Position numbers and translations under genes: made by a program | Shown: positions 1 to 11,200 of the stretch, piece after piece | Layout: each line of letters starts with the position of its first letter | Numbering within the stretch: the stretch's first letter is position 1 | Assembly (NCBI GenBank): GCA_013399115.1 | Contig: VXAA01000861.1 | Location: forward strand, 62,001 to 126,000 | Reading direction: 5' to 3' | DNA length: 64,000 bases | Source: Anseranas semipalmata | Lineage: Eukaryota > Chordata > Aves > Anseriformes > Anseranatidae | The notes under the pieces: generated by a model | The model's input: only the letters and a program-made list of their open reading frames with translations | Databases searched by the model: none | What the model was told of the DNA's origin: nothing

Positions 1-365
1 TAAAATTATAACAAATTCCAAAGTATATCAAAAAAACTGCCAAAGATATTATTTGACAATTTGTGACATTTTTAATCTATATTGTTTTTTTCTCCTCCTA
101 GACAGCTATCCCAGACAGGTTCTATAATTAACTTACTACCATTTCTTGTCCTGTTGGCATCCTCAGCATTGCAGATTAATTTTTGTTATAGCCTCATTAC
201 TTCAGTTCTATAAATACCCTATTTCATTTTACTCCTTTCTACAGTTACTTTGCAACCTTCTTCTCCTTCACCTGGGACTTTCTCTTTCAATTTGACATAA
301 GACAGTGCACAAAGATTGAGCTGAAACCCAGTAATTACAGCTCCCTGCCCCAGAAAACAGAATCA

Positions 366-703
366 TTTATTTTTCTTATGGATGGAAGCTGCTCTGAAAT
401 CCCACAAGCAGTCCCACAAAAATAAGAATAAAAATAAATACTTGTTACTTGTCAGATTAATAAGAGAAATGCTGGCTTTTATAATTTGAAAAAACTTATT
501 TAGTGGGATTGCAACATTTGCATTTAGGGAAGGGTAAAAAGTTGAATCTTAACCCAGACTCCAGCACACTGGGCCTATCTGGTTCCACCTGCAAGAATAT
601 TAAACCACCACCAAATTCAGCACTGACAAAACAAGGTAGATCCACAACAGCTGGCAATCAGTATGTAGCTGCCCACAGAAGACTCTCCCAGTACTTTATG
701 TCC
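366..703 (-). other. C8orf48: 3' UTR and candidate poly(A) signal of the C8orf48-like gene
   Basis: Downstream of the TAA, the first canonical AATAAA on the minus strand is at 371-366 (TTTATT on the plus strand). This would give a 3' UTR of roughly 330-360 nt. No other coding signal is seen here. The remaining left edge (1-365) is AT-rich and featureless to my reading. Confidence 0.4.
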
Positions 704-835
704 TTAAGTTATGTTTACTGGTTTCAGACCGTAAGTTTTCTGACCTTTGTCTTTCAGCCTTTGCCATAAGTTCCTGGGATCCTCTGAAAGTTTGCGAAAG
801 CTTCTGTGTGTTTCTCCTATAAGTGTGAGCACATC
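704..835 (-). CDS. C8orf48: C8orf48-like exon 6 (terminal coding exon)
   Basis: Acceptor ends TTTTATTTCAG and the exon is entered in phase 0. It encodes residues 251-293 with DVLTLIGETHRSFRKLSEDP, then RNLWQRLKDKGQ, ending in VNIT and stop TAA at 704-706. The LSEDPRNLWQRL block is the piece that most resembles my memory of the human C8orf48 C-terminal region; human C8orf48 is longer (about 319 aa), so the bird protein may be shorter at its end. Confidence 0.82.
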   Translation of the reverse strand, partial: DVLTLIGETHRSFRKLSEDPRNLWQRLKDKGQKTYGLKPVNIT

Positions 836-2261
836 CTGAAATAAAAAGGAAACACAAAAATTATTTGGGTTTGGGTTCCTGCTGTTTGTCATGTCCTGTA
901 CCACGGGTCTGCCACTGGCAGCTATGTCGAGTCCCTCGAGAGCAACTAGGTAGGCTGTACCCATCAGCACAATTTTGCTGGATTTTTAAAGCACCTTGTT
1001 TAAAAACTTTGTTGAACAGTATGGCCGGTGATCTGTCCCATACAGCAGGCCAGCAGAAAGCTATGCTGGTCACTAGAGACCATGTCATTTCTACCTTCTG
1101 TAGATGGCTGCCAAGATAGATGACAAAGAGCTCAGTAATACTGTGGAGCTCATACACTGCACTAGCTACTGACCAAGGGTTTCTTCCCCAGGGAGGGGAA
1201 GGAAAAGGCATCTGGCCTTTTCAGAGAAGCTAGGAGAAAAAAAATAGAGAAATGAGGCCTAACTTGAGGCTGAAGTTCTCTAATCTCAATTACTGAGTAA
1301 ATGGATATATAAAATAAAATAAAAAAATCAGGAAATTGGCATTATTAGGAAAAAAAGAAAAAGAATGTGTGGTACAACCCACAAATTCCCACCCTGCTCA
1401 CAAACACAGAAAGGTCTTGGGGCTTCAGAGAGCCCTTCCTATCTGTAGCTCAGAAACAACTTGCTTTCAATCTCACTCCCTGTCAAAAAGTGGGAGAACT
1501 CAGCCAGGGAATTCCGTAAGTTTCAGCTTGCATTATACATAGTCTATTCCAGAGGGATTTCATAACAATAAAGCATGAATCTGTGACAGCAGACAAAGAA
1601 GACAGTCCTTCAAAGAGGAAATTTCACCATACCCATAGAGAATGCTAGACTAGCCATTTTCCAGGTCTAGTATATGCAGAAACACAGAACCCTCAAAAGC
1701 ACATGGCAGTGACATGTGAGATAAAATATTTCTGAGAACTTGCTGCAAAGCCACTTTTTCTCTCCTCCTCTGCAAGCCCTCACGAATGTTTCATTAGGCC
1801 TGACTTTCCTCTGCCCTATTCAGTAGGGAAGAAGTGACAAGTACCTGGCAAAATTTTAAACCAATTTAGAGGGGGGGGAAAAAAAAAAAGGCATACACCA
1901 CTAGAAAAAAAAAGTCCACGTGCACAAGCACACACAAAGTAAAAGCACTAAAACCAGTGTCACTGCCCCTCAGAGCAATAGAGCCTTAGGAACCCACAAC
2001 ATGTCTCTGTGTATTGTAACTAATCAAGATGTACCCAAAACATTTCTAGGACATCATGAAAAAGACCTTCAGCTTATATAAGTCAGGCAAGCTCAAATTA
2101 CTTGATCAGCATGCTAGCCCTATGGCTCCATAATGACATGGAGCCAAATTCTATTTTGAACAGTTCTGCATTCAGATCAATCTGATTGCATTACCATAAA
2201 TTAGGGGACAATCTGGCTTACAAATCCGTTAGATACATTAAGTATAAAACGTACCAAAACA

Positions 2262-2293
<32 letters not shown>

Positions 2294-5200
2294 AAGTAAC
2301 ATTTGCTTACTCTGGAGTAAATTTGTTCTTCCAATTTTTCTTGGAGTAAAGCTCTTTCCAGTAGTGTTTTCTTTTGTTTGAGAAAGGTAATCTCGGCTAG
2401 CTCTGCCTTCTTCTTCTTACAGTCAGGGCACAGTGAAGGTTTGTGCATTTGAGCTTCTGTCACCTGAAGGATGAGACTTTGATGTAATGAGCAGTGTCTG
2501 TCCCAGCAAGATGACCACTCCATTAAAAATAATCAATAAAGACACAGGTAGAGATACTGTCAGCTGCAAATTATTTCATAATCTTTGTCACTGTATCATC
2601 TTGATGAGCCGGTCTGAATGTCTTCATACTAAATCTATTTGCTTTTCCTGATGTATTGCCCCTTCCAGCACTGATAACTTAGTTTCATTTAAAATTACCT
2701 ATCTGTATCTCAGAACCATAGTACCAATCTGCAATAGACTAGTTCTTGTAATAGGCAAAGGTTCCCTGACACCTGAGTCTATGTGGAGACTGATTTCCTC
2801 TATAGCAACTATAATGGTCAAAAAAATAGAAATTACATGATTGCTAACCAACACATCTGTGAGGAGCCAAAGCCAACACTGAAGATGGTTATAATGGAAA
2901 AAAAAAGTTTAAATTCTTTAATTAATAATGTAACTATTTTAATAATTAACTAACTCATTTGACCTTGGGTGGATGCTCGGTATAAATTAAAATTTTACCA
3001 ATGTAAATCTATACATACTTTGCTGGTATCAAATACATTAGGAGCACCACCAGCCATTAGTTACTCTTGCTTAACGAGTAACAGATGGTCCAGGAAGCCA
3101 GCCTGTGCATGCTAACCAGTCTTCCCCAATGGCTAATACACTAATTCCTGAAGGCTCGGTTAAGTGAAGTGAACATGTTTTATTCCACGTTTCCAACAGG
3201 CTAAGAGAGTACAAACACTTGATCATCACAACTCAGTAACAGCAATTGTTAATCAGCAATAATTCCACCATATATAACTGCCTGCCTGTAATGAGGCTGT
3301 CGGGCAGTTCCTATGCTGACAATAGACATAAAGCCTTACATACCACCCGTGGAGGTTAGGATTATCTTTACAAAGTTTAAGAGGAAAATGAATTCTGAAG
3401 CAACTGGTTCAAATATCTATATGCATCTCTAAGGCAAAATACAAACAAAATTCTACAAGCAGTTGTCTTTGTAAGATAAACAATACTCCTTATTAATTCC
3501 TATGTTAGTTTATCTACCGTGAAACCTTGAGCATATTTAATAACATTACACAAATCTCAATATGCTTATTTACCAAATATCAATAATTTGTATCTGATTT
3601 AATTTACATGGATTCCATTTTGTTATATAGACCTAATAAGTTTAATAAGAGTAGTGGAATCAATCCTAGAAAGTCATGTCTCAAGCCTCTCTGTCTTCTT
3701 ACTCCTTGATTTCTTCTCCTCTGCATGAAAGTATTGTGTGGTGGTAAACACAGAAGTAAACAGACACAGCAGTCAAAGTTGCTTTTCTTAAAAAATGTAT
3801 TACCACACTGTAATACAAATAAAGAGGCAGTAAAAATTCTACAGAATGGTGGGTTGGTTAATGCTAATAAAATAAAAGAACGTAGATTGATGAAATTTCA
3901 AAACAAATTAAATAAGCAGGAAGCCTGAAAGAATCATTATGCCGAACTGACTTTAAAAGTATTCTCCCCTGCTCACCTGGCACAGGCTTAACAGAGGAAT
4001 ACATTAATAGTCACTTTCTCTATGCTATATGGCAATAGATTAAAGCCAGCATACATGATAGAAAGTAAAATAAACTACTGTAATTACTATTCAAAGATTT
4101 TTTTTTTTTTTTTGCTTTATCAGAAATACTTTCCCAGATACAGACATTCTGTACCAATTTCAAACAAAGCACGGGCATTTGCCAAGGCCCAGATTTATGG
4201 GTAAAGGCATCTGTAGGTGACGACTGCTGTAACTACATATTCAAATCCATCTACGGGCACAAAGCAAGAAGGCAAGTATCGCTGGCCAAAACAATACCAG
4301 TCTTGACACTTTTGACAGATGCAGAGTTGAAGATAAGAGCTGTGTCAGAATGCCTGTCCTATGGGGGGGTGGGAGGAGAGCAGCGGCTCTGGGCTTGTAA
4401 AAAAGAAAAGTACCTCAAATTATGTAAGGATGATATTGATGCTTCTTAATAAAGGAACTGATGTAACCAAGATTTTATTGGACATGCTTTAATTTTTAAT
4501 ATCACCTAATATTAAGGGGGGAGGTTTGTGCCCTTTGAAATACTTTTAATACTAGAGTTAACATGGCTATGCAACCTAATAATACGCAGTATGCTTCTAC
4601 AACTAACAGGTGCAAACGTAACCAGAAAACAAGACTTCTTTCTTCAGTCCGCCTTGATCTGGGACTTATTGTGGACTACAGTAACTGACCATCCCAGCCT
4701 GATCTGATAACATAAATCATCATTTTACCACCAAACAGTACCTGTTTAATGTTCTCCCTGATGTTCTTCAGGCAGATTCTGTTCATTAACAGACCAGGAA
4801 CAATGCAGTTCAAGTCACTTGTCTCTGATTTCTTTGATGTAAAGCCATGCTGCAGCCTCCTTAACTTGCCACCACCTGTCTGCCCTTGCTGCATCCTTCT
4901 CATCTTAGTGGTGCAAAAAGACCGGAGAGCATCCAGTTCTTCATCTGATAATTCAGTCATTTCTGTTAGCCATGCATCAACAAAGCAAGTGTCAATTACT
5001 ATAGCAGGGGAAGAGAAGAATTCCTGGTCTTCTCTCTGTGCAACCTCATACTATCTATTTAACAAAAAACAAAGCCAATGTCAAGCCTGGAGGCAATGGC
5101 TGTAATAACAGCAATACACAATTTAAATTAAAATATGGATAACAACTGCAGGAACTTGCACAACAAATGCCTCTTTGAATAGTCTCCAAAGAGGAGAGGG

Positions 5201-8200
5201 GATAAGAACCCTAAAGAACTGGACTGCTTAATGGCGCAACACAAATTTATTAGTAAATCTAGTACTTCAATACTATGAACATCGAATCAGAGGCAGCAGC
5301 TATTGTAGAAACTCTGGAAAACACCTCAAATATATTATACAACCTATAGTTAGGCTTTGTTTCATGGTTTGTTTTTTTTGTTTGTTTGTTTTTGAGGAAA
5401 CGTAATTATATTCGAAAATATTTTCCTCTAAAGCTTCAATGATTATTCAAGGAATGTTTATATGACCTTGTTTAAACAAGGTATTTCACCTCCTCCCTTC
5501 CCAGTGACACATAATAATAAAAACAAACAGATTACGCTTCAGATGGGCACACATGGATGGATTTAAAACTTCAGTCAATGCTTAGAGGGAGATTTTCCAC
5601 CGACTTAAACAGAGACGATCAATACAGACAGCTAACACAAGTAAGTTTTTTGTGTTAAAATTTCATTATTTCACGAGCCTAAGTGTATAACGATGCTGTG
5701 CTGCACTAGATGGTGTTAAGAGGTACCACTGTTTCCAACTATTTAAATAGGGGACAATACTTCTCTCCTTTATTATACTAATTTTGCTTTTATGCAACTA
5801 CTGAAGCCCAGCTAACCACTTCAATGTGCATAATTATAACGAGAAGCGAGGAGGAGACCAAACATTACAGTAAGCATTACTACAAGTCTTGCAGATACGT
5901 TTGCATACAGCTAATGCAGTACTCCCTTCCCCAGGGCTCCACTCAGCAAAAACACAGCAATGACGACTACACAGGTAAGGTGTGGTGAGTTTTTTTTCCA
6001 ATTCAAAGGACTCAGCTGAAGAATATGATTATATCGCTTAAACAATCCTTCCTTGTTATCCGTTTCACTCATTTTCAGTGGCTTCCCTTAAATTCAATTT
6101 CACTTTTTCTGGACAGGCACTGCATATTTCAGGGTGCTTCTGTGACAACTGGTACATTGTCATTCAAGTCCTGTGGGGCACCTCAACATAACCACAACAC
6201 CAATCTTTAAAACACTGGACAATATAAACATAAAACATCTCCTAAATATGCTGTGATTAATTTAATCTGAAGTAGGCAAGCCATTGCTGTGGAATTTTGT
6301 AAGGAAACCAGGCATGTCTTCAAAAATGCAGTCAATCCTTATAAAGATTAAGTGGATCTACAGCTAAGACTAAGCAAAGTAGAAATCGGTGAGCTTTGCC
6401 TTACGGACAAAGAAAATGTGTGATTTAAGTGCAACTGCTGCAGTTCGGAATCAATCATCATAGAGCAATTTATTCCTCTTTACAAGCTGGTGTATCAAAT
6501 TCACTAAAGACAAAGACATAGTGATGCTTTGTAGACAGATGAATAAGAATTGCCAATACTTTAAAATGTAATTTAAGCAAATTTTTTTCTTGGGTAGGAT
6601 CATGAACATTCGCATGGGTAAACACCATTTTGGTCATCAGGTCATTTTCCTTTCAAGCGTAATGCACAATCCCTGCAAAACAGACTAAATCACTTGCCAG
6701 AATTGGGTTTAATTGCACTAATAAAACAGATGTATATTCATCTATGCAGCACATAAGTTTAATAAAAGGATTAAAAAATTACTGTTGAAGAAAAAAACAG
6801 AACAAAGCAATTAAATACACTAAGTTGAGTACCCAAACGCACAAGTAAAATACATGGGGTCTGGTGAATATTTTGTCACAATATAATACTAAAATTTCTT
6901 CTGACATATAGAAGCACATTTGAATCGAGAATTATTTTCTAATTATGCACAAATGAATTGCGTGCTGCCAGACACCCACCCATTTGCTCACATACACCTT
7001 CAGACACTAGAAGAGACATTAGCAAAGAGAACAGAAAGTTTTAAATTTCAAGTTTAAATAAGCTCAGAAAGAATAGAAGCGTTCAAGGATCTAGGACTAT
7101 GCTTTTACTGAAATAAGAACCAAAAGTGATGAGAAAAGTCAGCACGCAGCTAAATTCAGGAAAAAAAGTTAGTCTTTTAACTGCACAATGATTATGTACA
7201 CTTTCAGATTTTCTTCCAGGTATAGAAGGCTTGCCAGTCCTTCAGCTGAGAGAAAAGAGATGCATACAAGAGGATCTATGTTGGTGTTAGTTTAATTCCT
7301 TGCCTTTCACATATTCTCTCCTTTCCATCTTTGGACTAGACATGCTCAAATGCTCAATCTCCACTTGTAGTGGCAGATTTAAATGTCACCGCATGTCTGT
7401 CTACAGAGAATCCCTGCCAGTGCCAATTACTGTTCCAGAAGCATGCTTTGCTGATGCCTGGTTGCCCTGAACCATGCACTTCCACACCCTCTTCCTTGGA
7501 GAAGAATAAGACTAAGACAGGTGACAAGAAGAACAAAACCACACACCAGAATAGACATCCAATCAGTACCACGTATCATACAGCAACAGGGTAACAAAGC
7601 ACAGGAGGTTTAGAAAGTAAAGCACAAACTGAACCAACAAGCTGCTCTGATTATAGAAGCAGCCAGTGTGCACCAGCGCAGATAAACTAATCTCCACATC
7701 CACATTATAAACCCTGCTGGGCGGCTTATAACTAAATGACCTACATAGATTTTGCTTTCTGTATGCAACTATTTCTTTAAGTACAAGATTTTAAATCTGT
7801 ATGAGTGAGGGGATAAAAAAGAAAAACTACTGTTTTCTTGAGTTTCCTTTTCCTTTGATGACTAACTTTGATTAAATAGAAAAAACTTGGCAGGCATTTT
7901 GTTGTTATTGTTCTACCTTCTATTTTAAGAAGAAAAAATGTAAAATGGTAAAGGAGAGATCATTGTGAAAGGCAGTAACTGATAACTACCCTTCAGAAAG
8001 ATTAACTCTGCATCTCAAGATAACGTTTTCATAATTATCTAAATTGCACTGTACAATTGAGTGCAGCAGTTCAGATTAACACGCTGACGGCCCAATCAGC
8101 AAATGGAGCTTTTGAAAGGGTTGCGCAGATAGCACAGAACTGATATAAGCTGATATGAATCGAGCTATTTAATAGAAATATGGATTCAAAACCAGTAAAG

Positions 8201-11200
8201 GTCCTCCAGCACAGTGCAGGATAAGTTCAGTTTCCACTAAACAACCATTAGAAGAGACAACAGAAGAAGTCTTGCAGAATTTGTGTGTTTCAGAAGAAAC
8301 TCATTCTTTCCTAGTTTTATAAGACATTAATGACCAAGATGAACTTTCTATACCAGCAGGAGTTTCCATGTAGATGTTGCTGGCTGAAATTTCCCATCTA
8401 GCCTGTATCAATGTTATTTTACTACAGAATAGTAAAGCTTTCTAACAGACTGGTAGGAAACAAATTAGAAGAGAACTCTGGAATTTCAGGGTCTAAGCCT
8501 GCAGGAATCCCACACCTTGTGCACGTTACCAAGCAGTAAGTTTAGGTGCTGACAAGCTCAGGAGTAAGAAAGAGAGCCAGCATAGACTAATGGGTACCTG
8601 CTCCCTTCTGCAAACAGAACACTTAGATGATTTCTCAATTCTTATAGACAAGTACTACTACTGCTTTTAATTTACTTGTAGTAAATTACTATTTGCTGAG
8701 CCAATAATTAAATGCTTGGATATGTGGAAATTTGTTCACAAAGTGAATACAAACTAAAACTACTCAGACAAACACTCTGGGCAAACTGGGGGAAAAAAAA
8801 AAAAAAAAAACTAATGCAGAGAAACAAATCCTTACGTTCCCCTCGGTGCACTCGTCTCTACACACACGCCAGCACTTTTTACCTCAACAACACAAACTGC
8901 AGGTATTTGCCTACATGAGACTTTTTTACTTTTCGATTTCCCAGTGTTGATACCACTGTCATAATAACCACAGTGGTTTAAGTTGTTAATATTGACCGAC
9001 AACCTGTTTTTCAGCCACAAAACTGTCTAATCCTGCTAAAACATTTCTATACCTCTAAATAACATGGGTTAACAAGTAAAGGTCTCTCACTTTTGCTAGC
9101 AGTAGTGCAGTGGTGGTAACACTGCAGGAAGAGAAAGGAGCAGAGCATTTAACAAACACCTTACGAACAAAGGTGAGTGATTTTCTGAATGCAGCACAAG
9201 CCAGAGCACTAAAAAGCCCCACGTGAATTTTCAGACACATCTGAGCTGAAGAACTGTGGCTTCCTGTATTACGTTTTAAAAAATACTAACAATCTTTGGA
9301 GTAATTGACATGGAGTTAGGGACTTGTAAAAATAGTTTTTTTTTGTGATGCATTTGTCTTATAACAGGTAGCTACTACAAAACTGAGGTGGAGGTCCAGG
9401 GAAGAGACCAAGAGAATTATGATAAAAATTTCTCGCTTTTCTTGAGGCCAACATGTAAGTTTTTCTTCTTTCAGGCCATAAATAAAACTATGAGAAACAC
9501 GAATCATGTTCCAGGGCATTCCCACATGCAAACCAGGATTTTCTTTTCCATATTTAACCATATCAGTAGTAAGATATAAAAACCCTTTTGTTTTATTACC
9601 TGTAGATGAATTCAAAAGTAACATGCATGCTCAGTGCATGCATCATTCATTTTGCTAAATTTACTGAGGGGACTAACCGTGCAGCAGCCTAGGTCTAGGA
9701 GAGCTCATCTTCTGTTGTGCTCCGAGTCTCCAAGTTAATAAAATAATAAGGGGCTCAGGGCCTACTGAGTGATGAATTAAGTCAAAGAGAAGACATTTAT
9801 AGATGCTAGCATAAGAAAGTTGCTGTGCTTATTTTGTGTATATGTTAGTCTACTGTAAAAAAAAAAAAGTACACAGCTAAGTATGATTGATGCTGATGAA
9901 TTTGTGGATAACCCATCCATCACATGACTGTGTTCTGTGTTTGCATGAAAGAAGCTTAAGCGTGAACCTTATCATTGATAGAGGTTGGAAGCACTGTAAC
10001 AATGTACCTGAAAAGTGCTTAGCTGCTCAGATGACAAGTGACAGGACAGCCAGATAGAAAACAATGCACCATTTCATAGAATCATCTAGGTTGGAAGAGA
10101 CCTCTAAGATCATGAAGTCCAACCATTAAGCACTGCCAAGTCTACCACTGAACCATGTTCCTAAGCACTGCATCTACATATCTTTTGAATACCTCCAGGG
10201 ATGGGAAAATGAGACTCTAGATCCTTAAAATGAGGCTTTGGGCTCTCAAAATGGGGGGTTGAACCCTCAAAACAGGGATTTTGATTGAAAACTGAGGCTT
10301 TGGACCCCAAAACAAGGCCCCATCTTCTTTTTCTCCTGCTTGGCCACCTGCAGGGCCGGCATGGGGGCACTACAGGGGCTGCGCCCCAGAAGGCATGGCT
10401 CCCCACAACCCCCAGCACTCATGATGGGGGTCTGGCCCCTCACTCTGCTGGCACAGGCAAGTGAACCATGGACTTTACCCCCCAGCAGGTGCAAGCCAAG
10501 GAAACAGAAGTGGTTATTCAGAAGACTTAGTGACCAGTCTGACTCTGCCTATTCAAAGTCCATAAACCAAAGGCAGAATGTTTCTTTGTGCAGCAATGCA
10601 GAAATATGAAATTCAGAGGATAAAGTCTTCCCAACTAACCTTCAAGGAAAACCTCATTAACACTATACTGTTGTTTATCATTCTTTAAATGAATCCGAAT
10701 TTATCAGGTCCTCTTCAATTTCTCTATGTATCAAATGGTCACAAGATTCAGATGTGTTTTAGGAAGACTATCTCAGAGAAGCTTGCCAGGAGAAGCCTCA
10801 CTACTACAGATGAGATAATCTACATTAGCTGTCTTTTCACTTGACTACATGAAGTCTTAGAAATCCAGTAACAGGAAGAAAAATGCTGAAGATGAGTCAG
10901 GAACTCACAACACTGACTCACTACTGTTGTGAATGAGCTATGCAATTAAGAAGAGCCTAAAAATAATCTTAGGTCATGCTCTCCTATGGTGTATGGAGTT
11001 TCAGGATGCTTATATGCAAGTGCAATGCCACAAAGTACCTAGGCAGTAGGACCTACCTGATTAATCAGTCTTAGAGGGGACCTATGAAACTTCTGAGTTT
11101 GTTCACCTTTCATATACATACATGAGGAAGATTCCCCTTCTGATTCAATTATTTTTTTTCTCAACTACAGCTTTCTTGCTCTTTTTTTAATTAAAAATAG

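Noticed and set aside
4364..4376. Possible G-quadruplex (GGGGGGGTGGGAGG)
   Set aside because: Only about three clear G-runs with a short last run; too weak to call.
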